Assembly: GCF_034314105.1 (NCBI RefSeq)
Contig: NZ_JAVIWJ010000001.1
Location: forward strand, 498,501-562,500
Source: Pseudomonas sp. AB6
Lineage (GTDB): Bacteria > Pseudomonadota > Gammaproteobacteria > Pseudomonadales > Pseudomonadaceae
Length of the DNA stretch: 64,000 bases
Direction of reading: 5' to 3'
The translations under genes and the position numbers were made by a program. Position 1 is the stretch's first letter. Every line of letters begins with the position of its first letter. The notes beneath the pieces were generated by a model. The model did no database searches and was not told where the DNA came from. It was given only the letters and a program-made list of their open reading frames with translations. Positions 1 to 9,337 of this stretch are shown here, in pieces.

Positions 1-372
1 TCAGTGCAAAGGCGTATGGCGGATCAACCCGTGCGCTTGGCAGTTGACGTGCGTCCATTGATTTTGTTTGGTAGTTGGCAACTTGACGTCACTCGACGAG
101 AGCTGCGTTCAACCGAAGGCGTCATGGTTCCGCTTTCGGGAGGCGAATTTGATTTGCTGCGAGTATTTGTAGACCATCCGCAACGCATCTTGACTCGAGA
201 GCAATTACTCGATCTTGCCCGGGGACATTCCCATGAGGCCTTCGATCGCAGTATTGATGTGCAGGTCAGCCGCTTGCGCCGCAAGATCGAACCCGACAGC
301 AAACGCCCGGACATCATCCGCACCGTGCGCAATGGCGGTTATATCTTCACCGCCAGTGTGAGCCGCCAATGA
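1..372 (+). CDS. Response regulator, OmpR/PhoB family (C-terminal part, cut by window edge)
   Basis: Only the C-terminal DNA-binding half is in the window; the reading frame is open to base 1, so the receiver domain lies upstream. The visible part is a complete OmpR-type winged helix: the beta platform (LFGSWQLDVTRRELR), the transactivation turn (LTREQLLDLARG), the recognition helix (FDRSIDVQVSRLRRKIE) and the wing (IIRTVRNGGYIF). The stop overlaps the start of the sensor kinase by four bases (ATGA), so the two are co-translated partners of one two-component system. The phosphorylated regulator is expected to bind promoter DNA in the cytoplasm. The stimulus cannot be read from the sequence. 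Confidence 0.9.
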   Translation, partial: SVQRRMADQPVRLAVDVRPLILFGSWQLDVTRRELRSTEGVMVPLSGGEFDLLRVFVDHPQRILTREQLLDLARGHSHEAFDRSIDVQVSRLRRKIEPDSKRPDIIRTVRNGGYIFTASVSRQ

Positions 373-1700
373 GCAAACCCCACGGTTCTCAAGACACGAT
401 AGTGAGCTGGATTGCACTCACCATTGCGGCAGCCATGATCGCGTCGCTTGGGCTCTACGCACTGTTTATCCAAGCCGCTGGGGTCTGGTCGCGTCCGTCG
501 CTGGAACAGATCGGATTGCTAGATCAAGCCGCTGCCATCACCCGTATCATTGATGCCGCCCCAGTCCAATTACGCCCAAAATTAGCCAGCGCCGCGAGCA
601 ATCCGCTGTTCACCGTCAGTTGGTACGCGCAACACTCGAGTATCGGAGCGCCACTTAAAACCGGGGTTCAATTCACTGACGCTATTGTGATTCAGCGACT
701 AACGAGTTCGCCGCAACGTCGAGTAGAGGCCTACGGACCTCAAGATTGGCCAAAAGGCGATTCCCTACCCCACTACATGCTCGCCGTACAGTTAACTGAT
801 GCGACTTGGTTGGCATTTGTCGCGCCGGAGCGCACGTGGGGTCTATCTCAAACTGCACGCAACGCCGTGCTGGGGCTGCTGGGTTTGATCGCCGCGTTGT
901 CAGTGGCTTGGTTTGCTACTCGTCGACTGGCCGCTCCATTGAGGCGTTTTGCTCATGCTGCCAAACGTTTCGGTGGTGATTTTCACTCCCCTGCCATCAC
1001 CCCCGAAGGGCCCTACGAAATACGCCAAGCCATCATTGCGTTCAATGCCATGCAGGCGCAGATTCGGCATTTCGTCACTGATCGAACTCAGATGCTCGCA
1101 GCCATTTCCCATGATTTAAGGGCGCCACTGACCCGCATGCGGTTGCGCGGCGAGTTCATTGAAGATGAGGAGCAACAGCGCAAACTTTTTCGTGATGTAG
1201 ATGAAATGCAGTCGATGATCACCTCGGCCTTGGAGTTTTTTCGCGATGATGCCCGGCTTGAGACTGCCACCGCTTTCGATCTTTCCGAATTGATTCAAAC
1301 TCTCATTGATGACTACCGCGATCAGGGTGTGACAGTAGATTTTTCCGGCCCCAGCAAACAGGTTTATTTCGGCCGCCCGTTGGGTATCAAACGGGTCGTC
1401 ACTAACTTGTTGGAAAATACGATCAAATATGCAGTAGCGCCACGTATCGACCTGACTCAGTCTGAGACGTCGATCATCATTGAGGTGACTGACAGTGGAC
1501 CGGGTATTCCCCAAGCGCTGCTTGAGAAGGTCTTCGAGCCGTTTTTTAGACTGGAGGCTTCACGTAATCGCAACACCGGCGGTGTCGGGCTGGGTCTGTC
1601 GGCAGCTCGGGCGATTGTTCTGGAGCATGGCGGGGAGTTACGTCTTTATCGTCGGCTCGAAGGCGGCACGATAGCACGGGCCTCGTTGCCCAAGCAGTAA
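369..1700 (+). CDS. Sensor histidine kinase, EnvZ-like
   Basis: Inner-membrane histidine kinase of 443 residues, partner of the overlapping response regulator. Order: a first membrane segment at about residues 13-35, a periplasmic sensor region of about 125 residues, a second membrane segment at about 164-184, a HAMP linker, then the dimerisation helix with the phospho-acceptor in ISHDLRAPLTRMRL (His248). The ATPase domain follows with the N box NLLENTIKYA, the G1 box DSGPGIP and the G2 box GGVGLGLS. All catalytic motifs are intact. The arrangement is that of EnvZ/RstB-type kinases. The periplasmic region has no motif I recognise, so the signal is unknown. Confidence 0.9.
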   Translation: MSKPHGSQDTIVSWIALTIAAAMIASLGLYALFIQAAGVWSRPSLEQIGLLDQAAAITRIIDAAPVQLRPKLASAASNPLFTVSWYAQHSSIGAPLKTGVQFTDAIVIQRLTSSPQRRVEAYGPQDWPKGDSLPHYMLAVQLTDATWLAFVAPERTWGLSQTARNAVLGLLGLIAALSVAWFATRRLAAPLRRFAHAAKRFGGDFHSPAITPEGPYEIRQAIIAFNAMQAQIRHFVTDRTQMLAAISHDLRAPLTRMRLRGEFIEDEEQQRKLFRDVDEMQSMITSALEFFRDDARLETATAFDLSELIQTLIDDYRDQGVTVDFSGPSKQVYFGRPLGIKRVVTNLLENTIKYAVAPRIDLTQSETSIIIEVTDSGPGIPQALLEKVFEPFFRLEASRNRNTGGVGLGLSAARAIVLEHGGELRLYRRLEGGTIARASLPKQ

Positions 1701-1948
1701 CCGGCTGGCTCAGTAAACGACTCCTGCGGATCACTGTCTCTGGCAGCGCTTATCGCTCATCAATCAAACGAATACCTCATAATCACGCCGTATCGGCTTA
1801 ACAAAAGATAACGTCATGTCGATTGTCATACGTTTCTAAAGCTGGATAGGATAGGCCTGCTTCCGAAAGGGTGCTCCTAGAGCGCTTGCAGCTGTTTACT
1901 CAGCGCACTTGAAGGTCGACCTAATAACAATAAGAAGGGGAATAGTCT

Positions 1949-3034
1949 ATGAGTGAGCCTGTGAGCCGGCGCACCCAGCTCGATGGGGCGTTGGCGTTGT
2001 GCCCCCCATTGACGTTACACAAAGGCACGTCCCTGGCGGCAGCGTTGTGTGTACTCGGCGTACTCTCGGTGTTTGTGTTTTGCACGCCTGTATACGCGGC
2101 GCAAGCCGCTGCTCAAAACCCCGAGATATCCATCCTGTCATCCCGATCTTCTCGTAGCCTATTACTCGGTATTACTCACGCTGGCGCGCGTCTGGTAACA
2201 GTGGGTGACCGGGGGCATATTTTGTACTCCGATGACCAGGGCAAAACCTGGACCCAAGCCACAGTGCCAAGCCGTCAGTTATTAACGGCTGTCTATTTTG
2301 CCGACGACAAACATGGCTGGGCAGTCGGCCATGATGCACAGATCCTTGCCAGCATCGACGGCGGCGTCACCTGGACCAAACAGTTCGAAGACCTCAAACG
2401 TGAGGCGCCGCTGTTGGATCTTTGGTTCAAAGACATCAACACCGGATTTGCCGTAGGCGCGTATGGTGCATTGCTGACCACTACCGATGGCGGCGCACAT
2501 TGGGCTGATGTCAGCGACCGCATCGACAACCAAGACCAGTATCACTACAACGGCATCACTTACGTGAAGGACTCCGGCTTATTCATCGTTGGCGAACAAG
2601 GCTGCATGTTTCGCTCCGCCGACGACGGCCAGACCTGGGAGCGGGTGCAAAGTCCGTATCAGGGTTCACTGTTTGGCGTTATCGCCACTGCTAAACCTGC
2701 AACGCTGTTGGCTTACGGTTTGCGCGGTAACTTACTGCGCTCTACCAACTTCGGTGACACTTGGACCCCTATTGGTTTGAAAGGCGCCCGTGGCCCGCTG
2801 GAATTTGGCCTGTCGGGGGCGTCCTTGTTACCCGATGATTCGCTGGTGCTGGTAGGCAATGGCGGCAGCGTCATGCGCAGTAGCGATAATGGACAGACGT
2901 TCGTGGTAACCAACCGTTCTGATCGAATTTCCCTTGCAGGTGTGACCGTTAATGACAAAGGCGATCTGATCCTGGTAGGGCAAGGCGGCGTCCACATCAC
3001 CTCGCCCACCGGCGCTGAGCTGGTCCAACAATAA
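1949..3034 (+). CDS. YCF48-related Asp-box beta-propeller protein
   Basis: A 361-residue exported protein. The first 24 or so residues are polar, followed by a hydrophobic export segment ending near PVYAAQA. The mature part carries six regularly spaced Asp-box/BNR motifs: SDDQGKTW, SIDGGVTW, TTDGGAHW, SADDGQTW, STNFGDTW and SSDNGQTF, one per propeller blade. This matches the YCF48/HCF136 photosystem-II assembly-factor-like family, which in non-photosynthetic bacteria has no settled function. It lies 23 bases upstream of an RND transporter gene on the same strand, so the two are probably one operon and this protein may be the transporter's periplasmic partner (inference). The ribosome site AAGAAGGGG precedes the ATG. 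Confidence 0.8.
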   Translation: MSEPVSRRTQLDGALALCPPLTLHKGTSLAAALCVLGVLSVFVFCTPVYAAQAAAQNPEISILSSRSSRSLLLGITHAGARLVTVGDRGHILYSDDQGKTWTQATVPSRQLLTAVYFADDKHGWAVGHDAQILASIDGGVTWTKQFEDLKREAPLLDLWFKDINTGFAVGAYGALLTTTDGGAHWADVSDRIDNQDQYHYNGITYVKDSGLFIVGEQGCMFRSADDGQTWERVQSPYQGSLFGVIATAKPATLLAYGLRGNLLRSTNFGDTWTPIGLKGARGPLEFGLSGASLLPDDSLVLVGNGGSVMRSSDNGQTFVVTNRSDRISLAGVTVNDKGDLILVGQGGVHITSPTGAELVQQ

Positions 3035-3057
3035 GACCTATTAAGGCGAGAATTTTT

Positions 3058-5445
3058 ATGACCAATCACCAACCACTGACGCCTCAAACTAAACCCACTC
3101 GTCTTGAGAATCTGATTTTCAACCATCGCCCTGCGGTGATCTTTATCTGCCTGGTGGTTAGTATTTTCCTGTTCTACCAAGCGACACTGGTGAGGCCTTC
3201 GACCAGCTTCGAAAAAATGATTCCGCTGGAGCATCCGTTTATTCAGAAGATGCTTGAGCACCGCCACGACTTGGCCAACATGGGCAACACCGTGCGGATT
3301 TCCGTGGAAGCGGTGAAGGGCGATATTTTCACCAAGGAGTACATGGAAACTTTGCGTCAGATCAACGACGAAGTGTTTTACATTCCAGGCGTTGATCGTT
3401 CTGGGATGAAGTCGTTGTGGAGCCCTAACGTGCGCTGGACCGAGGTGACCGAAGAGGGTTTTGCCGGCGGTGAAGTCATCCCTCAAAGCTACAACGGTTC
3501 TGAAGACAGCCTTGATTTACTGCGCAACAACGTACTCAAGTCCGGTCAAGTCGGGCGTTTGGTATCCAACGATTTTAAATCCAGTGTGGTCGAAATTCCG
3601 CTATTGGAGTCGTACCCTGACCCACAAGACCAAGGTAAATTGCTTGCCCTTGATTACCGGCAACTGTCCCATCAGCTCGAAGAGAAAGTTCGCGACAAGT
3701 TTCAGGCGCAAAACCCGAATGTGAAGGTACATATCGTCGGCTTTGCAAAAAAAGTTGGCGACCTGATCGATGGTCTGGTCATGGTAGTGATGTTCTTTGG
3801 TGTAGCGTTCATGATTACCCTCGTGGCGCTGATCTGGTTTACTCGCTGCGTGCGAAGTACCGTCGCGGTATTGAGTACCACCTTGATTGCGGTGGTCTGG
3901 CAACTAGGTTTGATGCACCTGGTCGGCTTCGGTTTGGACCCGTATTCAATGCTTGTGCCGTTCCTGATCTTTGCCATTGGTATCTCCCACGGGGTACAGA
4001 AAATCAACGGCATTGCGCTGCAATCCAGCGAGGCCGAAAACTCTTTGATGGCCGCGCGAAGGACGTTCCGTCAATTGTTCCTCCCAGGGATGATCGCGAT
4101 CCTTGCAGACGCCGTGGGGTTTATTACGTTGTTGATTATCAACATCGGGGTAATCCATGAGTTGGCCATTGGCGCGTCAATTGGAGTGGCCGTCATTGTC
4201 TTCACCAATTTGATCCTGCTGCCAGTGGCCATTTCCTACGTCGGGATCAGCAGGAAGGCGATCAGTCGCAGTAAAGAGGATGCAGTGCGTGAGCATAAGT
4301 TTTGGCGTTTGCTGTCGAACTTTGCCAATCCGAAAGTTGCTCGGGTATCGATTGTTCTGGCGCTGCTGGCCTTTGGCGGCGGCCTTTGGTATAGCCAGAA
4401 CCTTAAAATTGGTGACCTTGACCAGGGCGCGCCGGAGCTGCGCCCGGATTCGCGTTACAACAAGGACAACCGTTTTATCATCAACAATTACTCCACCAGC
4501 TCCGACGTATTGGTGGTAATGGTCAAGACGCCACCTGAAGGCTGTTCGGCTTATCCCACGATGTCGGCGATCAACGAGCTGACCTGGAAGATGGAGAACA
4601 CCCCCGGCGTACAGTCGGCGATCTCTTTGGTGACGGTGTCTAAGCAGATGATCAAAGGCATGAATGAGGGCAACCTGAAATGGGAATCCTTATCGCGCAA
4701 TAAGGATGTGCTGAACAACTCCATTGCCCGAGCCGATAGCCTGTATAACAGCGACTGTTCGCTGGCACCGCTACTCGTGTTCCTTAACGACCATAAAGCC
4801 GAAACCCTTGACCGGGTTGTAAATGCGGTTAAGGACTTCGCTCAGCAAAATGACAAGGACGGTCTGCAATTCCAACTGGCGGCGGGTAACGCCGGGATTG
4901 AAGCAGCGACCAACGAAGTGATCAAAGAGTCTGAGCTGACGATTCTGATTTTGGTATACGTTTGTGTAGCGACCATGTGCATGATCACTTTCCGTTCATG
5001 GGCTGCGACCTTGTGCATCATCTTGCCGTTGGTTCTGACGTCGGTACTGGGCAATGCACTGATGGCGTTCATGGGCATTGGCGTCAAGGTGGCGACGCTG
5101 CCGGTGGTGGCGCTTGGGGTGGGGATTGGCGTTGACTACGGGATTTATATCTACAGCCGACTGGAAACCTTCCTTCGTGCCGGCCTACCGCTGCAAGAGG
5201 CGTATTACCAGACGCTGAAATCTACCGGTAAAGCGGTGCTGTTCACTGGTTTGTGCCTTGCAATTGGTGTTTGTACCTGGATTTTCTCAGCAATCAAGTT
5301 CCAGGCCGACATGGGTCTGATGCTGACCTTTATGTTGCTGTGGAACATGTTCGGTGCCTTATGGCTGTTACCGGCCATCGCTCGGTTCTTGCTCAGACCG
5401 GAGAAAATGGCTGGGCAAGTAGGGCACTCTTTGTTTTCCCACTGA
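3058..5445 (+). CDS. RND/MMPL-superfamily transporter
   Basis: Inner-membrane transporter of 795 residues with the duplicated RND layout: one membrane helix at about 25-44, a large periplasmic loop, a five-helix block at about 238-400, then a repeat (helix at about 425-445, loop, helix block at about 628-785). The second half contains GVGIGVDYGIYIY, the conserved motif of MMPL/SSD-like RND proteins with the proton-relay aspartate. The protein is shorter than the drug-efflux HAE1 pumps and has no membrane-fusion partner nearby. Related Pseudomonas loci pair it with a YCF48-like protein, as here. Lipids or other hydrophobic substrates are plausible, but nothing in the sequence identifies the substrate. 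Confidence 0.85.
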   Translation: MTNHQPLTPQTKPTRLENLIFNHRPAVIFICLVVSIFLFYQATLVRPSTSFEKMIPLEHPFIQKMLEHRHDLANMGNTVRISVEAVKGDIFTKEYMETLRQINDEVFYIPGVDRSGMKSLWSPNVRWTEVTEEGFAGGEVIPQSYNGSEDSLDLLRNNVLKSGQVGRLVSNDFKSSVVEIPLLESYPDPQDQGKLLALDYRQLSHQLEEKVRDKFQAQNPNVKVHIVGFAKKVGDLIDGLVMVVMFFGVAFMITLVALIWFTRCVRSTVAVLSTTLIAVVWQLGLMHLVGFGLDPYSMLVPFLIFAIGISHGVQKINGIALQSSEAENSLMAARRTFRQLFLPGMIAILADAVGFITLLIINIGVIHELAIGASIGVAVIVFTNLILLPVAISYVGISRKAISRSKEDAVREHKFWRLLSNFANPKVARVSIVLALLAFGGGLWYSQNLKIGDLDQGAPELRPDSRYNKDNRFIINNYSTSSDVLVVMVKTPPEGCSAYPTMSAINELTWKMENTPGVQSAISLVTVSKQMIKGMNEGNLKWESLSRNKDVLNNSIARADSLYNSDCSLAPLLVFLNDHKAETLDRVVNAVKDFAQQNDKDGLQFQLAAGNAGIEAATNEVIKESELTILILVYVCVATMCMITFRSWAATLCIILPLVLTSVLGNALMAFMGIGVKVATLPVVALGVGIGVDYGIYIYSRLETFLRAGLPLQEAYYQTLKSTGKAVLFTGLCLAIGVCTWIFSAIKFQADMGLMLTFMLLWNMFGALWLLPAIARFLLRPEKMAGQVGHSLFSH

Positions 5446-5456
5446 GTGATTCAACG

Positions 5457-5515
5457 CTTCGCAAGCAAGCCTGCTCCCACAGCGTAATCTTTGTGGGGCA
5501 GGCTTGCCTGCGAAT
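5457..5515. repeat. REP-type inverted pair
   Basis: Two inverted copies of a GCAGGCTTGC-centred palindrome: CTTCGCAAGCAAGCCTGCTCCCAC, a 12-base spacer, then GTGGGGCAGGCTTGCCTGCGAA. It sits between the convergent RND transporter and FCD-regulator genes, where a transcript of either strand would form a stem-loop. It belongs to the same family as the palindromes near 6336, 9338, 17994 and 34493. Confidence 0.75.
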
Positions 5516-5536
5516 GGGGCTATTGGGTTTCGCAGA

Positions 5537-6259
5537 TTAACCCTGGTTTTCCCGCCCCAACACCAGCTTTAGTGCAAATTGCGCATCATCCAACTGCACC
5601 AGCGTTGCGTGCTTTGCGGCGAGGGCATCGCGGTTTTCGATGGCAGTGAGGATCGCTTTGTGACGCGGCATCGCCAACTCATGCAAGTTAGGTCGCTGAT
5701 TGGAGTGCTTCAATGCTTCGCGCAGGGCCAGCGACAACATGTTGCTCAAGTGGGCGAGCAGGTCGTTGTGAGTGGCGTCGGCGATTCGGCTGTGGAAATC
5801 CAGGTCAGGCTGTAACAACTCTTCGGGTGACGTCGCGGCGTCCATGCGCTGGTACGCTTCGCTGATCGAGGCGATTTCTTCGTCCGTTGCATGCTGGGCG
5901 GCGAGGGCGGCGGCGGCAGGCTCAATGATGCTGCGAACGCTGGTCAGCAGGGCGAAGAACTCATTTTGTGGCGTGCTTTGCATGACCCAGTGCAACACGT
6001 CCGGGTCGAGCAAATGCCATTCACGGCGCGGTTTGACCACCGTGCCGACCCGAGGCCGGGAATACACCAGGCCTTTGGCAACCAATACCCGCGTGGCCTC
6101 ACGCAGCACTGGCCGGCTGACCGCATATTCTTCGCACAAGGTCGCTTCAGCCGGCAGTTTGTCGTCGGGCTTAAAGCGACCGGAGACAATCTGCATGCCG
6201 ACTTCCTGAACGATACGGGCGTGCATGCTTTTGCGGGCTGAGGGCTTACGGTAATCCAT
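5537..6259 (-). CDS. FadR-type GntR regulator with FCD domain
   Basis: Cytoplasmic transcription factor of 240 residues. The N-terminal winged helix covers about residues 12-75 (IVSGRFKPDDKLPAEATLCEEYAVSRP split across helices, then a PRVGTVV wing). The rest is an all-helical FCD ligand domain with a conserved metal-ligand pattern (DLDFHSRIADATHN, then LRHSNQ-like and MPRHKAIL histidines). Such proteins usually repress sugar-acid or carboxylate catabolism genes and release DNA on binding the pathway substrate. It lies just downstream of the dehydratase gene on the same strand. A perfect FadR-type operator lies at 8251-8267 between the dehydratase and AraD1 genes, so control of those two genes is the likely role (inference). 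Confidence 0.88.
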   Translation of the reverse strand: MDYRKPSARKSMHARIVQEVGMQIVSGRFKPDDKLPAEATLCEEYAVSRPVLREATRVLVAKGLVYSRPRVGTVVKPRREWHLLDPDVLHWVMQSTPQNEFFALLTSVRSIIEPAAAALAAQHATDEEIASISEAYQRMDAATSPEELLQPDLDFHSRIADATHNDLLAHLSNMLSLALREALKHSNQRPNLHELAMPRHKAILTAIENRDALAAKHATLVQLDDAQFALKLVLGRENQG

Positions 6260-6331
6260 GGGGGACGTGTTGATCCTGAGTCGTGAATGCGGCGGATCAT
6301 AACATTGCGCCCCTTATGTGGTGGGGCTGAT

Positions 6332-6401
6332 GGCCTCTTCGCGAATGAATTCGCTCCCACAGAGTGACTAAACCCGTGGAAGCGAATTCATTCGCGAAGG
6401 C
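6332..6401. repeat. REP-type inverted pair
   Basis: Two near-perfect inverted copies: CTTCGCGAATGAATTCGCTCCCAC and GTGGAAGCGAATTCATTCGCGAAG, separated by about 15 bases. They lie between the regulator and dehydratase genes. This is the standard Pseudomonas REP arrangement and may act on mRNA stability between the two genes. Confidence 0.85.
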
Positions 6402-6419
6402 AATATTTCAAACACCAAA

Positions 6420-8174
6420 TCAATGCGAATGACGCGGCACCTCGGATCCACGGCAGCCGACTAGGAAGTCGAAGTCGCAACCCTGATCCGCTTGCATCAC
6501 GTGCTCAATGTACAGCTGGCGATAGCCACCCGATATCAGTTTTTCAGGCGCTTTCCACTCAGCCAGCCGTGCAGCCAGTTCGGCGTCAGAAATGTCCAGA
6601 TGCAACCGGCCACTGGCGCAGTCGAGTTCGATGAAGTCACCTTCTTGCACCACCGCCAACGGCCCGCCCGCTGCAGCTTCCGGTGCGACGTGCAAGACCA
6701 CGGTGCCGTAAGCGGTGCCGCTCATGCGCGCATCGGAAATGCGCACCATGTCCGTCACGCCTTGGGCCAGCAGCTTTGCCGGCAGGCCCATGTTGCCGAC
6801 CTCGGCCATGCCTGGATAACCCTTCGGCCCGCAGTTTTTCATGACCATGACGCAGGTGGCATCGATGTCCAATTCCGGGTCGTTGATCCGCGCCTTGTAG
6901 TGGTCGAAGTTCTCGAACACCACCGCGCGGCCGCGGTGTTGCATCAGCTCAGCCGTCGCCGCCGACGGTTTGAGCACCGCACCCAGTGGCGCGAGATTAC
7001 CGCGCAATACGCAGATTCCGCCGTCAGCGCGAATCGGGTTGTCCAAGGCGCGGATCACTTCATCCTCACCATAAATCGGCGCGGCTTTAACGTTGTCACG
7101 GATGCTTTTGCCGTTGACGGTCAAGGCATCAGGATTGGGTAGCAGATTGGCTTCATCCAGTCGACGCAGCACCGCAGGCAAACCACCGGCGTAGTAAAAC
7201 TCTTCCATCAAGAAGCGTCCAGACGGCTGCAGATCGACGATGGTTGGCATGCCACGACCCATGCGTGTCCAGTCATCCAGGTCCAGGTCGACACCGATAC
7301 GACCGGCAATCGCTTTCAAGTGAATCACCGCGTTGGTCGAACCACCGATGGCGGCGTTGACCCGAATCGCGTTTTCGAAGGCTTCTTTGGTGAGAATTTT
7401 CGACAGGCGCAGGTCTTCTTTGACCATCTCAACCGCACGCATACCGGACATGTGCGCCAGTACATAGCGGCGGGAATCGACGGCCGGGATGGCGGCGTTG
7501 TGCGGCAACGAAGTGCCCAATGCTTCGGCCATACAGGCCATGGTCGAGGCGGTGCCCATGGTGTTGCAAGTGCCGGCTGAGCGCGACATGTCGCCTTCCG
7601 CCGCAAGGAAATCGTCCAGTGTGATTTGACCGCCTTTGTAGGCTTCATGCATCTGCCAAACCACCGTGCCGGAGCCGATATCTTTGCCTTTATGCTTGCC
7701 GTTGAGCATTGGGCCGCCGGTGACGACGATTGCTGGGACGTCACAGCTGGCCGCGCCCATCAATAGGGCCGGAGTGGTTTTATCGCAACCGGTCAGCAGC
7801 ACCACACCGTCAATAGGGTTGCCGCGAATTGCTTCTTCTACGTCCATGCTGGCGAGGTTACGGGTGAACATCGCCGTTGGGCGCAGGTTGGATTCGCCGT
7901 TGGAGAACACCGGAAATTCAACCGGAAAGCCACCGGCTTCGATCACGCCGCGTTTGACGTGTTCAGCGAGGGTGCGAAAGTGCGCGTTGCACGGGGTCAG
8001 TTCTGACCAGGTGTTGCAGATACCAATAATCGGTTTGCCATGAAATTGATGGTCAGCGATGCCTTGGTTCTTCATCCAACTGCGGTACATAAAGCCGTTC
8101 TTGTCGGCAGTACCAAACCACTGGGCAGAACGCAGGACAAATTTTTTATCAGGCATGTCAGGCATCGTCGGCAC
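6420..8174 (-). CDS. IlvD/Edd-family sugar-acid dehydratase (probable L-arabonate dehydratase)
   Basis: A 584-residue Fe-S dehydratase of the dihydroxy-acid dehydratase/6-phosphogluconate dehydratase family. Conserved cysteines occur in GICNTWSELTPCN (about 52-64), LTGCDKTTPA (about 130) and SAGTCNTMGTASTM (about 200), the pattern of cluster ligands in this family. The C-terminal GCDFDFLVGCRGSEVPRHSH ending is typical of pentonate dehydratases rather than of IlvD. It should convert an aldonate such as L-arabonate to a 2-keto-3-deoxy acid in the cytoplasm. The neighbours support this: an AraD1/GguC-family gene diverges from it and an FCD regulator follows it. D-galactonate or another aldonate is an alternative substrate. 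Confidence 0.85.
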   Translation of the reverse strand: MPTMPDMPDKKFVLRSAQWFGTADKNGFMYRSWMKNQGIADHQFHGKPIIGICNTWSELTPCNAHFRTLAEHVKRGVIEAGGFPVEFPVFSNGESNLRPTAMFTRNLASMDVEEAIRGNPIDGVVLLTGCDKTTPALLMGAASCDVPAIVVTGGPMLNGKHKGKDIGSGTVVWQMHEAYKGGQITLDDFLAAEGDMSRSAGTCNTMGTASTMACMAEALGTSLPHNAAIPAVDSRRYVLAHMSGMRAVEMVKEDLRLSKILTKEAFENAIRVNAAIGGSTNAVIHLKAIAGRIGVDLDLDDWTRMGRGMPTIVDLQPSGRFLMEEFYYAGGLPAVLRRLDEANLLPNPDALTVNGKSIRDNVKAAPIYGEDEVIRALDNPIRADGGICVLRGNLAPLGAVLKPSAATAELMQHRGRAVVFENFDHYKARINDPELDIDATCVMVMKNCGPKGYPGMAEVGNMGLPAKLLAQGVTDMVRISDARMSGTAYGTVVLHVAPEAAAGGPLAVVQEGDFIELDCASGRLHLDISDAELAARLAEWKAPEKLISGGYRQLYIEHVMQADQGCDFDFLVGCRGSEVPRHSH

Positions 8175-8250
8175 TCTTATTGTAAGACTTAATGGCTTTT
8201 TCGAAGGCTAAAGTAAGCCTAAACGGAGCCTTTTGGAAGTGTTGTGGCTA

Positions 8251-8267
8251 ATATAGTATTACTATAT
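8251..8267. promoter_or_regulatory. Candidate operator for the FCD/GntR regulator
   Basis: A perfect 17-bp palindrome, ATATAGTATTACTATAT (8-bp arms around one central T), in the divergent intergenic region between the dehydratase and AraD1 genes. Its core TAGTATTACTA fits the TnGTnnnACnA operator pattern of FadR-subfamily GntR proteins. A TATAGT hexamer inside it could serve as a -10 box, so binding would block transcription. The regulator at 5537-6259 is the obvious candidate to bind here. Confidence 0.7.
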
Positions 8268-8325
8268 AGTGATTTTCCCTGAGGGACGATCCTGCGACTG
8301 TGCCTGTTCAGTAAGGAACATGAAT

Positions 8326-9318
8326 ATGCGTTTAGTACAGTTTGAATTGAGCAATGGTGAACGTCGCGTTGGCGTGGTCGACAGTGATCGCGTACATGAA
8401 ATATCAGGTGCTGGCAGCGTCCGTGAATTGGCCATGGCCGCTATTGAAGCGGGCTTAAGCCTGGTGGAGCAGGTGGACAGCCAAGGGCTCGGCGCCAATC
8501 ATGATTACGCGCAACTGTTGCAGGATTTGCGGATTCTTCCACCGCTGGACCATCCCGATCCAGCCCACGTATTGGTCAGCGGCACCGGCTTGACGCACTT
8601 GGGCAGCGCTTCTGCGCGCGACAAAATGCACCAACACGCCGTGGATGACGCCACGCTGACAGACAGCATGCGCATTTTTCAGTGGGGACTGGAAGGTGGC
8701 AAGCCCGCGGCCGGTGTGGTCGGTGTTCAGCCTGAATGGTTCTACAAAGGAGACGGCAGCATCATCGTGCGCCCGGGGCACGCTTTTCCGCTGCCGCCGT
8801 TCGCCGAGGACGCGGGTGAGGAGCCTGAACTCAGCGGGTTGTATGTGATCGGCCATGATCGCAAGCCGTACCGTCTGGGGTTCGCCATCGGTAACGAGTT
8901 TTCCGACCACGTGATGGAGCGCAAAAACTACCTGTACTTGGCACACTCCAAGTTGCGCGCCTGTTCGTTCGGCCCGGAACTGCGAGTTGGCGAGCTGCCG
9001 AAAAACCTTTCCGGCACCAGCCGCATTCGGCGCAATGGCGAAGTGCTGTGGGAAAAAGAGTTCCTCAGCGGCGAAGCCAACATGTGCCACAGCTTCGAAA
9101 ATCTCGAATACCACCACTTCAAGTACAACCAGTTCCTCAATCCGGGCGACGTACACATTCATTTCTTTGGCACCGCGACCCTGTCGTTTGCCGATGGCGT
9201 GCGCACGCAACCGGGTGATCAGTTTGAAGTCAGCCAAGCCGATTTCGGTGCGCCGTTAATCAACGGCATCGCGCCGGTTGAAGCGGTGTATGCGCCGGGG
9301 CAGGTCAAAGCGCTTTAA
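8326..9318 (+). CDS. AraD1/GguC-family protein (fumarylacetoacetase-like fold)
   Basis: A cytoplasmic protein of 330 residues in the GguC/AraD1 branch of the FAH-like superfamily. Landmarks are SGTGLTHLGSASARDKMH, the metal-site region EEPELSGLYVIG, and IGNEFSDHVMERKNYLYLAHSK. Family members are encoded with aldonate dehydratases in arabinose/galactose-type operons and are thought to act on the 2-keto-3-deoxy acid; the exact reaction is not settled. I chose the ATG at 8326 because AAGGA lies eight bases upstream; an in-frame ATG at 8320 is only two bases from it. The gene diverges from the dehydratase and shares the palindromic operator at 8251-8267. Confidence 0.8.
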   Translation: MRLVQFELSNGERRVGVVDSDRVHEISGAGSVRELAMAAIEAGLSLVEQVDSQGLGANHDYAQLLQDLRILPPLDHPDPAHVLVSGTGLTHLGSASARDKMHQHAVDDATLTDSMRIFQWGLEGGKPAAGVVGVQPEWFYKGDGSIIVRPGHAFPLPPFAEDAGEEPELSGLYVIGHDRKPYRLGFAIGNEFSDHVMERKNYLYLAHSKLRACSFGPELRVGELPKNLSGTSRIRRNGEVLWEKEFLSGEANMCHSFENLEYHHFKYNQFLNPGDVHIHFFGTATLSFADGVRTQPGDQFEVSQADFGAPLINGIAPVEAVYAPGQVKAL

Positions 9319-9337
9319 CCCCAAAGACCGCATCAAG

